A stretch of DNA of 15,458 bases from Bacteroidetes bacterium UBA6161. Lineage in GTDB: Bacteria > Bacteroidota > Bacteroidia > NS11-12g > UBA955. Below, one piece after another: positions 1 through 7,039 of the stretch. The notes under the pieces are model-generated. The model had not been told where the DNA came from. It searched no databases and saw only the letters and a program-made list of their open reading frames with translations. How positions within the stretch are numbered: the first letter of the stretch is position 1; every line of letters starts with the position of its first letter. Both the position numbers and the translations under genes were made by a program. The stretch spans positions 1 through 15,458 of the forward strand of contig DIUJ01000021.1 in the NCBI GenBank assembly GCA_002422315.1, read 5' to 3'.

Positions 1-456
1 CGGTGTCTGAGCGGAGCCGAAGACCAAGAAATTCTATTTTATCCCAATCTAAAAATTTCCTATTACATTACCCTACCTTGTCTTCGGCTGCGCTCAGACA
101 CCGGTAGGGGGCGCTGCTACGCAGACTCTAAGACCCAGGAAGAAATTCGGTGTCTGAGCGCAGCCGAAGACAGGAATTTCGCTATCTGAGCGAAGCCGAA
201 GACAAGAATTTCGCTATCTGAGCGGAGCCGAAGACCAAGAATTTCTATTTTATCCCAATCTAAAAATATCCTATTACATTACCCTACCTAGGTCTTCGGC
301 TGCGCTCAGACACCGTTAGGGGGCGCTGCTGAGTATATTCGAATTCCAAGAATTTCGGTGTCTGAGCGCAGCCGAAGACAAGAAATTCAAATTTAGCACA
401 AATCTAAATATCCTATAATATTACTCTACCTTGTCTTTGGCTGCGCTCAGACACCG
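1..456. repeat. Cluster of eight REP-like 24-bp repeats forming three hairpin units
   Basis: No gene lies here. A 24-bp sequence with core CTGAGCGnAGCCGAAGAC occurs forward at 1-24, 148-171, 180-203, 212-235 and 356-379, and reverse-complemented at 80-103, 292-315 and 433-456. Forward and reverse copies pair into units of about 100 bp (1-103, 212-315, 356-456), each with a 23-24-bp stem around an AT-rich spacer of roughly 55 bp. The first two units are about 118 bp long, nearly identical over their full length, and both end in TAGGGGGCGCTGCT (105-118, 317-330). The third has drifted in the spacer and tail. The layout resembles REP/BIME-type palindromic elements. Whether a RAYT transposase mobilises them cannot be seen here. 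The nearest pair could also end transcription of the minus-strand operon finishing at 473. Confidence 0.9.
148..239 (+). repeat. Three tandem copies of a 32-bp repeat
   Basis: The forward arm of the REP-like element is repeated at exact 32-bp spacing (148, 180, 212). The links between copies are short variants of AAGAATTTC. The second and third copies read CGCTATCTGAGCG where the others read CGGTGTCTGAGCG, so these two probably arose from each other. No unique spacers are present, so this is not a CRISPR array. Confidence 0.85.
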
Positions 457-472
457 GAAGGGGCAAAGAGAA

Positions 473-1099
473 TTATTCTTTACAACCAACTACACTGCAA
501 ATGGGACATTTTTCTATGGTATGGGCTCGGGCAGTACAGTATTTTCGGCCAAAAAATATGATTTGGAGGTGTAGTTTGTTCCAAATGAGCTTTGGGAATA
601 ACCTTTTTAGGTCTTTTTCAGTTTGTTCTACAGACTTGCCACTGCTTAGGCCCCAGCGCTTGGCTAGGCGATGTATGTGGGTATCTACAGGGAAAGCGGG
701 CACCCCAAAGGCCTGTGCCATTACTACAGAAGCGGTTTTGTGTCCAACACCTGGCAATTCCTCAAGGGCTTCAAAACTTGGAGGGACTTCGCCATTGTAT
801 TTTTCTATCAGAATAGTGCTAAGTTCTTTTATTGCAGCCGACTTTCTTGGAGATAGTCCACAAGGTTTAATGATTTCTCTAATCTCTTCTTGGCTCTTTT
901 GGCTCATTTCCGCGGGATTGTCGGCAAGATGAAATAGAGCGGGAGTGATTTTATTTACTCTTTCATCTGTGCATTGTGCAGAAAGTAGTACCGCTACCAA
1001 CAATGTGTAAGGGTCCTTATGATCTAAAGGCACAGGGGTTTCTGGGAATTCTTTCTCCAGAGTTTCTTGTATAAAAACAACTTTTTCTTTTTTGTTCAT
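473..1099 (-). CDS. nth: Endonuclease III (DNA glycosylase/AP lyase)
   Basis: Base-excision repair enzyme that removes oxidised pyrimidines and cuts the abasic site by beta-elimination. At 208 residues it has the normal family length. The helix-hairpin-helix LPGVGHKTA lies at 115-123 with catalytic Lys121, and the catalytic Asp139 is in PVDTHIHR. Four C-terminal cysteines (188, 198, 201, 206) fit the [4Fe-4S] cluster, but the spacing is C-X9-C-X2-C-X4-C rather than the E. coli C-X6-C-X2-C-X5-C. I believe the longer first loop is common in Bacteroidota homologues. The ATG at 1099 is 3 nt after the stop of the lipoate ligase gene, so Nth is the last gene of a three-gene operon and is probably translated by reinitiation. 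The REP-like cluster begins 17 nt past its stop. Confidence 0.95.
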   Translation of the reverse strand: MNKKEKVVFIQETLEKEFPETPVPLDHKDPYTLLVAVLLSAQCTDERVNKITPALFHLADNPAEMSQKSQEEIREIIKPCGLSPRKSAAIKELSTILIEKYNGEVPPSFEALEELPGVGHKTASVVMAQAFGVPAFPVDTHIHRLAKRWGLSSGKSVEQTEKDLKRLFPKLIWNKLHLQIIFFGRKYCTARAHTIEKCPICSVVGCKE

Positions 1100-1102
1100 G
1101 GT

Positions 1103-2083
1103 TTAAAATAAACTTTGGAGCAAAATTTCTTTCTGATTTTCGGAGAGAGTAGGGGTTGTTAAATGGATGTATTCTTGCATAGCAATAGGCCAGTGGGTTT
1201 TGCCCGAAAGGGATTGTATCCATTGTTCAGTATTCTTAGAAACAGAATCCGCAATTTTAACACTCTGAATAAGTCCTTCTCTTGCAACGTGCATGCTTAT
1301 TTTACAGCTTTCTTCTGCAAACTGAACGCTTGTATCTATCTGGTATGCTGGGGAGTAACCGTATATCCAGTTTTCTTTTTCGAATTTTGTAACAGCAAGC
1401 GCCTCTATATGGTCCGTTTCTTCACAGCTTAATTGTCTGCATTCCGCAATGTTAAAGTGTGACATTAATGCCTGTTGCAATCCTTTTGTAAAAACTTCAA
1501 AATCGATAGTACTGCTTATCCCTTCTTGAATATTTTTAACAGGGCTTCTTTTTGAAGCTACGGCTCTGTCGGTATATTTTTGGATTGGAGCTTTTATGGC
1601 TTTGCCTAGGCTTTCTAAGTCTGAGTTAAAAAGTAGGGTTCCGTGGTGTAGAACTATATTCTTCTTTCTATAAAAGTGTTCCGCATTGCCACTTACTTTA
1701 AAATCATTAATTAAGATATCGTTTCTGCCACTTGCATAAGCATTTGCTCCGAGGCTTTGCAGATAAGTAATTATAGGGTCTATAAATCTTCTAAAATCAA
1801 TGGTATTGCTTTGTCCTTGGTTGGGTAGAGCTATTGTAAAGTTAAGATTGCCACTATCATGAAACACAGTTCCCCCTCCTGAAATACGTCTTGCTACTTT
1901 TATCTGATGTTGTTTTACATATTCAAAATTTATTTCTGCCAGTGCATTTTGATGTTTGCCTAGCACCACTGTTTGGTGGTTTTGCCACAGCATAATAAAG
2001 CCTTGAGGGAGAGAATGAAGCAAATACTCCTCACAAGCCAGATTGAAATAAGGGTCAGTATATGGATTTAGAATACATTCCAT
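1103..2083 (-). CDS. lplA: Lipoate-protein ligase A
   Basis: Attaches free lipoate, via lipoyl-AMP, to the E2 and H-protein subunits of pyruvate/2-oxoglutarate dehydrogenase and the glycine cleavage system in the cytosol. The 326 residues cover a full biotin/lipoate ligase domain plus the C-terminal accessory domain. The lipoate/ATP-binding motif RRISGGGTVFHD is at 65-76. The catalytic Lys129 is in FKVSGNA, and HHGTLLF is at 146-152. Presence of the accessory domain argues for a true ligase rather than LipB or a scavenging amidotransferase. The ATG at 2083 follows the Ppx/GppA stop by 3 nt, and the gene's own stop is 3 nt before nth. No functional link with nth or the phosphatase is evident beyond cotranscription. 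Confidence 0.94.
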   Translation of the reverse strand: MECILNPYTDPYFNLACEEYLLHSLPQGFIMLWQNHQTVVLGKHQNALAEINFEYVKQHQIKVARRISGGGTVFHDSGNLNFTIALPNQGQSNTIDFRRFIDPIITYLQSLGANAYASGRNDILINDFKVSGNAEHFYRKKNIVLHHGTLLFNSDLESLGKAIKAPIQKYTDRAVASKRSPVKNIQEGISSTIDFEVFTKGLQQALMSHFNIAECRQLSCEETDHIEALAVTKFEKENWIYGYSPAYQIDTSVQFAEESCKISMHVAREGLIQSVKIADSVSKNTEQWIQSLSGKTHWPIAMQEYIHLTTPTLSENQKEILLQSLF

Positions 2084-2086
2084 GCC

Positions 2087-3022
2087 TTAGTTATTTTGCT
2101 GTTCGAAATGTGTATGCCATAGGTTTTGAATAATCCCATCCTTAAGGCCTTTGTTTGGTGCATACAATTGTCTTACATCGGCCATTCTTAGTATATGTAA
2201 GGCAAGTTCCCCTGCATAATCTATTACTTCCGCTCTATCTGGATTTAGCTTTAGTTTGTAAATTCGGTCTTCCTGCCCTAAGTTTTTTATATTGTCTACG
2301 ATTTTTTTCAAATTTTCGTATTCCATTGTGTTTTTATTGCTAAGACCCGAAAGTTCGTATAATTTGGACATGTTTCCACCCGTACCTATTGCCATTACTG
2401 GTTTGTGTATTAGAATTTCCTTTTCTATCCAAAAATTCATGTTTATCCATTCTTCGTTTTCCACTTTGTTTTCGCGGAGTCTTACTGTGCCTATATTAAA
2501 ACTTCGGTTGGTTTTTACTTTGCCGTGTTCTATAAGCGAAATTTCTGTACTTCCTCCGCCTATATCTATATGGATAATGTTCTTATGGGTTGCAAATTCG
2601 TGTAAAAATGAATTGGTAATTAATTTGGATTCTGTATCTCCATCTATAATTTCAATGTGGACTCCTGTTTTGCTTTTAATTTTGTCTATAATTTGCAAGC
2701 TGTTTTTGGCATCTCGCATGGCGCTTGTGGCACAGGCACGGTAAGCATCTACGTTGTAAATCTCCATAAGCAAAGAAAACGCTTTCATAGACTTAAGTAA
2801 CAAGTCAGCCTTTTTTTTACTTATTTCTTTGTCCTTAAACACATCGTCTCCAAGTCTAAGAGGGAGTCTTGTAAATTCAACTTTTTTAAACTCTGGAGTA
2901 GGAGAATGTAGGTCTAGAGGCCTACCTATAAGGAGTCTAACTCCATTGGAACCAATATCAATTGCTGCAAATTTCAAGCTCCAAAAATAAGGATAATATC
3001 TGCGTGAGGGATAAAAATTCAA
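2087..3022 (-). CDS. Ppx/GppA family phosphatase (exopolyphosphatase-like)
   Basis: Member of the actin-like (ASKHA) fold that hydrolyses inorganic polyphosphate and/or pppGpp. Visible motifs are the first phosphate loop AAIDIGSNGVRLLI (19-32), ATSAMRDA (98-105), the catalytic-glutamate region IIDGDTESKLI with Glu131, and the second phosphate loop IDIGGGSTE (152-160). At about 300 residues it is the short form with only the two core domains, lacking the HD-like C-terminal extension of E. coli Ppx. Ppx and GppA activities cannot be told apart from sequence. The ATG gives an unusual 16-residue tail (MNFYPSRRYYPYFWSL). A TTG at 2977 would begin right before KFAAIDIGSN and match the usual family start, so the true start is uncertain. 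First gene of the operon with lplA and nth. Confidence 0.9.
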   Translation of the reverse strand: MNFYPSRRYYPYFWSLKFAAIDIGSNGVRLLIGRPLDLHSPTPEFKKVEFTRLPLRLGDDVFKDKEISKKKADLLLKSMKAFSLLMEIYNVDAYRACATSAMRDAKNSLQIIDKIKSKTGVHIEIIDGDTESKLITNSFLHEFATHKNIIHIDIGGGSTEISLIEHGKVKTNRSFNIGTVRLRENKVENEEWINMNFWIEKEILIHKPVMAIGTGGNMSKLYELSGLSNKNTMEYENLKKIVDNIKNLGQEDRIYKLKLNPDRAEVIDYAGELALHILRMADVRQLYAPNKGLKDGIIQNLWHTHFEQQNN

Positions 3023-3179
3023 TTTTTATATCCACTTTTTACCACAAGGATTCTTTGTTGGGTGTGAATGATTTACCACTATAATGATGTCATTAATATG
3101 GTAGAGGATATACTACTTAAGAAGACGCTTTTTAGTTATATTTCTTTAAAGTATACTTATCTGGTTTCCAAAAGCTTAA
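3023..3179. other. Intergenic spacer between two minus-strand operons
   Basis: 157 bp with no ORF. An AT-rich inverted repeat around 3009-3034 (arms AAAAATT / AATTTTT with flanking GGATA / TATCC) overlaps the start of the Ppx/GppA gene and could form a small hairpin in its leader or mark a protein-binding site. I see no clear TTTG / TAnnTTTG promoter pair and no U-tract terminator, so read-through from the upstream operon is possible. Confidence 0.4.
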
Positions 3180-3803
3180 TTATTCTTTAACATGAAAGAC
3201 TTCATTCTTCCCATTTTTATCTATTCTTATCATGTTTAAAATAAGCAAATTGGCAAGTATTTTTCTAAGTTTAAAGTAATTTATCTTACTGTTTTTCTTT
3301 AGTGTATTTATGTTGCAAGGACTAGCTTTTACAAGTTTTAGTATAGTTTGTTCTTCATTTCCGAATACGAGTGATTGTGTTTGGTTTTTAAGTATATGCT
3401 GCGATAAAGTCCAAATTCCAGAAGCTATTTCCGAACGGTCAGCATTGCGTACATAAGCTTTCCACTTGTTGTCTTGAGATTTTGATTTGTAAGGTTTTAG
3501 ATTCCCTTCGGCTATATGAACTACTAGTACCTGTTTGTTATTGTCTTCTATTTCCTCAAACTTAATGTCAGGTTTTGGGTAGCAATACGTATCTACCGCT
3601 AGTTGAATCATGTACTTTTCTTCTTGTGGGTGAACTCCCACAACTTTTCTCTTGTCGTTTACTCCCACAATAATTTTACCCCCTTTGGTATTGCAAAAAG
3701 AAACAATGGTTTTGGCAATTTTGTTGGCATTACTTATGGTTTCTTTGTAGTCTAAGCTTTCGCTTTCTCCTAGTTCTAGATATTTTTTAAGGGAGTGGTT
3801 CAT
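3180..3803 (-). CDS. AlbA_2 (Schlafen-like) domain putative DNA-binding protein
   Basis: The N-terminal ~130 residues form an AlbA_2 / divergent AAA-4 domain: ESESLDYKETI at 13-23, then FCNTKGGKIIVGVND (37-50) and a following VVGV, then KAYVRNADRSEIAS near 115-130. The C-terminal ~60 residues look like a winged helix, suggesting nucleic-acid binding and a regulatory role. In other proteins this domain occurs in transcriptional regulators and in Schlafen-type RNases, so a nuclease function is possible but not shown. Its ATG overlaps the stop of the M16 protease gene by 4 nt (ATGA), implying translational coupling. It is the last gene of that operon. What it regulates is unknown. Confidence 0.82.
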   Translation of the reverse strand: MNHSLKKYLELGESESLDYKETISNANKIAKTIVSFCNTKGGKIIVGVNDKRKVVGVHPQEEKYMIQLAVDTYCYPKPDIKFEEIEDNNKQVLVVHIAEGNLKPYKSKSQDNKWKAYVRNADRSEIASGIWTLSQHILKNQTQSLVFGNEEQTILKLVKASPCNINTLKKNSKINYFKLRKILANLLILNMIRIDKNGKNEVFHVKE

Positions 3804-5104
3804 TCATTTGCAGAAGGGAGGTATTTTAGTACCGCAATATTGTTTTGGTCAAAAAGTCTGTTGGCAGTTTCCAATATATCTGTGGCAGTAAATTGGTTTA
3901 TTTGAAGCATAAGGTCATGGATGGTTACAAGTTTTTCACCTTGCAGCCACTGTCTTCCCACGGCCATGGCAGAAGAGAGTTTGTTTTCTTCCGAAATCAT
4001 AATTTGACCTATAAATTGGTTTAGAGAATTTAGCATTTGTATGCTACCCATTTTGTTGTCTTTAAGCTTGCGCAGTTCTTTTAGTATAAGCTCATAGGTT
4101 CTGTCAATATATTGCTTGTCGGTTCCTGCAAAACAATGGTAAAAACCGGTATCGCTAAAATGTGTACTTCCGGCTTCTATATGGTATGTAAATCCATATT
4201 TTTCTCTTATTCCTAGATTCAATCTAGAATTAAGTGCAGGCCCACCTAGTATATTCATTAGCAAGGTTTCCTTTAGCTTTTGTGAACTACCCGAGGCAGA
4301 TGCTTCTCCTCCTAATATGATATAGGATTGTACATGTTCTGTTTCTTTCTGTATGTTTTCTATGTAAACCTTAGAAAGCCCATCAGTTTCTTTTTTAAAA
4401 TATGGGTTTGTATTGTCAACACTTGTATGGGTGTGGGCGTATTTTTCAATAATTCTTAAAATCTTTTTTTCTGGCAAATCCGAAGCTACTACAAATACCA
4501 TGTTTTCGGGTCTATAATAAGCATGGTAAAAGTTGAAAAGATCTTTTTGCTTAATGGATTCTACTGTTTGCTCTGTTCCTAAAATATTGGTTCCAAGTGC
4601 TTGTCCTTTAAATAATTGGTCTTGGAATTCGTCAAAAATATTTTCATCGGGCGAGTCTTGGTAAAGCTTTATTTCTTCTTGAATTACTTTTTTTTCTTTT
4701 AAAAGTTCTTTTTCTGGAAAAGTGGAATGGTAGCTTATGTCGAATAATAACTCCACTGCTCTTTCAAAAAAACTATCGTACACCGAAGTATATAGTGCGG
4801 TAATTTCTTTGGTGGTGTATGCATTTACTTCTCCACCTACCGAATCTATTCTGTTTAGAATATGGAAAGATTTTCTTTTTTGGGTTCCTTTAAAGAGCAT
4901 GTGTTCCATGCCATGTGCTATTCCCCAAAGGTCTTGGTCGTTGCGCGAGCCGGCATTTACAATTATACCACAATGTGCCACATGGGAGTGTTGCACCTGT
5001 TTTATAAGTACTTTTAATCCATTTTTTAGAGTATAAAAATGAAGGTTTTCGCCAGGAAGCTTTAGTAGCCCTGAGTTTTTAAAAAAGTTTTGACTGTAAC
5101 TCAC
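3800..5104 (-). CDS. M16 family zinc metallopeptidase
   Basis: Single-module (434 aa) M16/pitrilysin-type peptidase, the size of subunits that dimerise into a clam-shell. The inverted zinc motif HXXEH is intact as HGMEH (His64, Glu67, His68) in GIAHGMEHMLFKGT, and the third ligand is Glu144 in VIQEEIK, at the expected spacing. The C-terminal half keeps the Arg-Tyr region (LNLGIREKYGFTYHI). It is therefore predicted to be catalytically active, unlike the inactive partner subunits that often sit beside it; no such partner is in this window. No signal peptide is visible, so it may be cytosolic. Start is GTG at 5104, overlapping the preceding flavoprotein gene by 26 nt. No later ATG leaves the N-terminal strand LHFYTLKNGLKVLI intact. 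The stop overlaps the AlbA_2 gene by 4 nt. Confidence 0.93.
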   Translation of the reverse strand: MSYSQNFFKNSGLLKLPGENLHFYTLKNGLKVLIKQVQHSHVAHCGIIVNAGSRNDQDLWGIAHGMEHMLFKGTQKRKSFHILNRIDSVGGEVNAYTTKEITALYTSVYDSFFERAVELLFDISYHSTFPEKELLKEKKVIQEEIKLYQDSPDENIFDEFQDQLFKGQALGTNILGTEQTVESIKQKDLFNFYHAYYRPENMVFVVASDLPEKKILRIIEKYAHTHTSVDNTNPYFKKETDGLSKVYIENIQKETEHVQSYIILGGEASASGSSQKLKETLLMNILGGPALNSRLNLGIREKYGFTYHIEAGSTHFSDTGFYHCFAGTDKQYIDRTYELILKELRKLKDNKMGSIQMLNSLNQFIGQIMISEENKLSSAMAVGRQWLQGEKLVTIHDLMLQINQFTATDILETANRLFDQNNIAVLKYLPSANE

Positions 5105-6026
5105 TTAAGCTAATATTAAAGTCTGAAACCATACTCTCTATTATTTGTTTGGCGCTTTCAATTTCTTGAATTTGTGCCGATACTTGGCCTATTTCTAATT
5201 CGCCTTGGATTAAATCCCCTTCAAACATTCCTTTTTTTGCCCTTCCTCTGCCCAATAGGTTTTGCAGTTCTTCTTTGCTAGCACCATTTTCATACGCTTT
5301 TACTACTTCTGCATAAAAGGGATTATGCAGCAGTCTTACAGGGGTAAGTTCTTTTAGGGTAAGGGTTGTATCTCCTTCTTTTGCTTGTAAAATTGCCTCT
5401 TTAAAAAGCGAGTGAGCAGAAGACTCCTCGCTGGCTGCAAACCTAGAACCCACCTGTACTCCATCTGCTCCCAGGGCCATAGCCGCCGCCATAGAATGGC
5501 CAGAACTTATGCCACCTGCCGCTATTAAAGGTAATTTTGTAACTTCCCTAACAAGAGGAATAAGACACATGGTGGTTGTTTCTTCGCGGCCATTGTGTCC
5601 ACCTGCTTCAAAGCCTTCTGCTACTATGGCATCTACACCGCTTTGTTCACATTTTTTTGCAAATTTCATATTGGCCACCACATGTACCACTGTTATTCCT
5701 TCTTTTTTGAGTATTGGGGTCCATGTTGCAGGATTGCCAGCCGAAGTAAATACAATTTTAACTCCCTCTCTAAGTATAATTTCCATGTGCTCCTCAATAT
5801 TTGGATAAAGCAAAGGCACGTTTACACCAAAAGGCTTGTTGGTCGCTTTTTTACATTTTTGAATGTGTTCTTCGAGTACTTGCGGATACATAGAGCCAGA
5901 ACCTATAAGGCCCAATCCCCCTGCATTGCTTACCGCGGAGGCTAGTCGCCATCCGCTACACCATATCATTCCCCCTTGAACTATAGGGTATTGTATTGAA
6001 AATAAATTACATATTCTGTTTTGCAT
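5079..6026 (-). CDS. Nitronate monooxygenase / FabK-like FMN-dependent oxidoreductase
   Basis: FMN-binding TIM-barrel of the 2-nitropropane dioxygenase family. Members either oxidise nitronates or, as FabK, reduce enoyl-ACP in fatty-acid synthesis. Signatures are PIVQGGMIWCSGWRLASAVS near the N-terminus, SNAGGLGLIGSGS, the conserved His region EGFEAGGHNGR, and the FMN phosphate loop segments AAGGISSG and GADGVQVGSRFAASEES. The two functions cannot be separated by eye. The longest ORF begins at 6053, but a TAnnTTTG -7 box (TAATTTTG, 6051-6058) overlaps that start, and the ATG at 6026 yields MQNRICNLFSIQYPIVQ, the usual family N-terminus, so I use 6026. It leads the operon with the M16 protease and AlbA_2 genes. 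Confidence 0.9.
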   Translation of the reverse strand: MQNRICNLFSIQYPIVQGGMIWCSGWRLASAVSNAGGLGLIGSGSMYPQVLEEHIQKCKKATNKPFGVNVPLLYPNIEEHMEIILREGVKIVFTSAGNPATWTPILKKEGITVVHVVANMKFAKKCEQSGVDAIVAEGFEAGGHNGREETTTMCLIPLVREVTKLPLIAAGGISSGHSMAAAMALGADGVQVGSRFAASEESSAHSLFKEAILQAKEGDTTLTLKELTPVRLLHNPFYAEVVKAYENGASKEELQNLLGRGRAKKGMFEGDLIQGELEIGQVSAQIQEIESAKQIIESMVSDFNISLSELQSKLF

Positions 6027-6050
6027 GTTTGGTATTGCTACAAGTGCATG

Positions 6051-6058
6051 CAAAATTA
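6051..6058 (-). promoter_or_regulatory. Bacteroidota -7 box upstream of the nitronate monooxygenase gene
   Basis: On the minus strand the sequence TAATTTTG fits TAnnTTTG. Transcription would begin a few bases downstream, between this box and the ATG at 6026, so the upstream ATG at 6053 would not be in the transcript. The -33 element is not clear (a CTG 21 nt upstream is the best candidate). Confidence 0.5.
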
Positions 6059-6099
6059 CCTATTATAGTTCAATACTTGCAGAATTTTGTATGTTTAAA

Positions 6100-6648
6100 T
6101 TATTCCTTGGTCTTATTCTCTAGAATTACTTTTAAGTTATTTAGCCCTGTTTCAAAGTCCTTTCCAATCATTTTATCCATATCCATAAAAAGTAGCATCA
6201 GATTAAAAGGGTAGGGGGTACTGCCTTCAAATGTCCAAGTAACAGTGCTTTCAGTATCGTTGCCGCTTACTAATAAAGAGGTTTTTGCTTTAGATTCAAA
6301 TGGTTCCAAAAATCGCAATTCATAGTCTATTCTTTCTCCATCTGTAATGGATAAAATCTCTTGTTCGCCTACTCCCACTTGCTCATTTTTGCTAATCCAA
6401 CCTGCTACAAACCCTACATTGCCATCAACACCTCTAGCGGTTTTAATCATATCGGGGTCTATTTGAGCCCATACGCTGTAATTGTCTTGGTTCTTTAGGT
6501 ATTTTACATAATCAAACACCTCCGATTTGCCCAGTGAGATTTTCACACTTTTACTAACTACACTGTCTTTTTTAACAAATAATGCTGCTATCAGGGCTAC
6601 AGCAATAAGAATTACCAGGCCAAGAAGTACTTTTTTAATCACTTTCAT
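6100..6648 (-). CDS. Membrane-anchored SRPBCC (START/polyketide-cyclase-like) protein
   Basis: 182 residues. A single N-terminal hydrophobic helix (about 6-24, VLLGLVILIAVALIAALFV) after MKVIKK should anchor the protein, followed by a SRPBCC-type domain. The start fits the family: a beta strand (SKSVKISLGKSEVFDYV) with the typical 'VFDYV.YLKNQDNYSVW' helix region, then GVGEQEILSI, TVTWTFEGSTPYPFN and a long C-terminal helix (DKMIGKDFETGLNNLKVILE). Such domains bind hydrophobic ligands in a deep cavity; no ligand or reaction can be assigned. It has its own promoter and lies upstream of, but probably separate from, the monooxygenase operon. Confidence 0.8.
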   Translation of the reverse strand: MKVIKKVLLGLVILIAVALIAALFVKKDSVVSKSVKISLGKSEVFDYVKYLKNQDNYSVWAQIDPDMIKTARGVDGNVGFVAGWISKNEQVGVGEQEILSITDGERIDYELRFLEPFESKAKTSLLVSGNDTESTVTWTFEGSTPYPFNLMLLFMDMDKMIGKDFETGLNNLKVILENKTKE

Positions 6649-6665
6649 AGGGTTTTATTTTAAAA

Positions 6666-6697
6666 CAAACCTAGCATATAAATTTTGAACACACAAA
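6666..6697 (-). promoter_or_regulatory. Promoter of the SRPBCC gene
   Basis: Reading the minus strand, TTTG (6697-6694), a 20-nt spacer and TAGGTTTG (6673-6666) give a full match to the Bacteroidota housekeeping consensus TTTG-N19-21-TAnnTTTG. The start of transcription is expected near 6659, leaving a leader of about 10 nt before the ATG at 6648. This is the best promoter in the window. Confidence 0.75.
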
Positions 6698-7024
6698 CTT
6701 TTTTATTGCCAATTTGCTGTGAATTAGTCCTGTACGGATTCTTTTTTGGCTTTTTAAGAGCTGGTATACGTGCTGCAAGGCTAAATTTGTAACAGATGAA
6801 TTCTTGTTTTTATAACCCTGAAAATCGCTTAAATTCGATTTTAGAGTTTTAAACGTTTTTTGCCTTTTTGGGTGGGATGCTACTATCGTTTTATATTTTA
6901 ATTGAAGATTAAAAAAACAAGACAATAAGGCGCAAGTGGTTAATATTAAGAATTTAATACCAATTTTAAATTTTAAAAAACTTGTTTAAAAGAAAAATAA
7001 ACGCAATATTGCGTATATAAAAGA
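6698..7024. other. AT-rich stretch without a convincing gene
   Basis: An 84-codon minus-strand ORF (6671-6925) runs through here, but its 3' end contains the SRPBCC promoter, its product is a very basic, low-complexity sequence of no family I know, and it has no promoter of its own, so I do not call it a gene. The notable element is the perfect 14-bp palindrome ACGCAATATTGCGT at 7001-7014, placed 10 nt before the inverted repeat that opens the WG-repeat gene. Confidence 0.5.
7001..7014. promoter_or_regulatory. Perfect palindrome upstream of the WG-repeat gene
   Basis: ACGCAATATTGCGT is fully self-complementary and lies 25 nt before the ATG at 7040, in the region expected for a promoter or operator. 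It may be a dimeric regulator site or part of a mobile-cassette end. No further evidence is available in the window. Confidence 0.45.
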
Positions 7025-7034
7025 GTTAGCTGCC
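7025..7034 (+). repeat. Left terminal inverted repeat of the WG-repeat cassette
   Basis: GTTAGCTGCC, the exact reverse complement of GGCAGCTAAC at 7665-7674. Extending both ends gives a further 3 nt with one mismatch (ATA versus GTA read inward). Confidence 0.65.
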
Positions 7035-7039
7035 ATATA

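Noticed and set aside
148..239. CRISPR array
   Set aside because: The repeats have a constant 32-bp period with only an 8-bp near-identical link and no unique spacers; the same arms also occur inverted nearby.
501..932. Plus-strand ORF of 143 codons across the nth gene, and similar antisense ORFs in the ppx, M16, monooxygenase and large-protein genes
   Set aside because: They are shadows of well-supported minus-strand genes; their products show no family features.
6671..6925. Minus-strand ORF of 84 codons between the SRPBCC and WG-repeat genes
   Set aside because: Its 3' end contains a consensus promoter for the SRPBCC gene, the product is basic and unlike any family I know, and no promoter or start signal of its own is visible. 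It could be a decayed fragment, but there is no evidence for a working gene.
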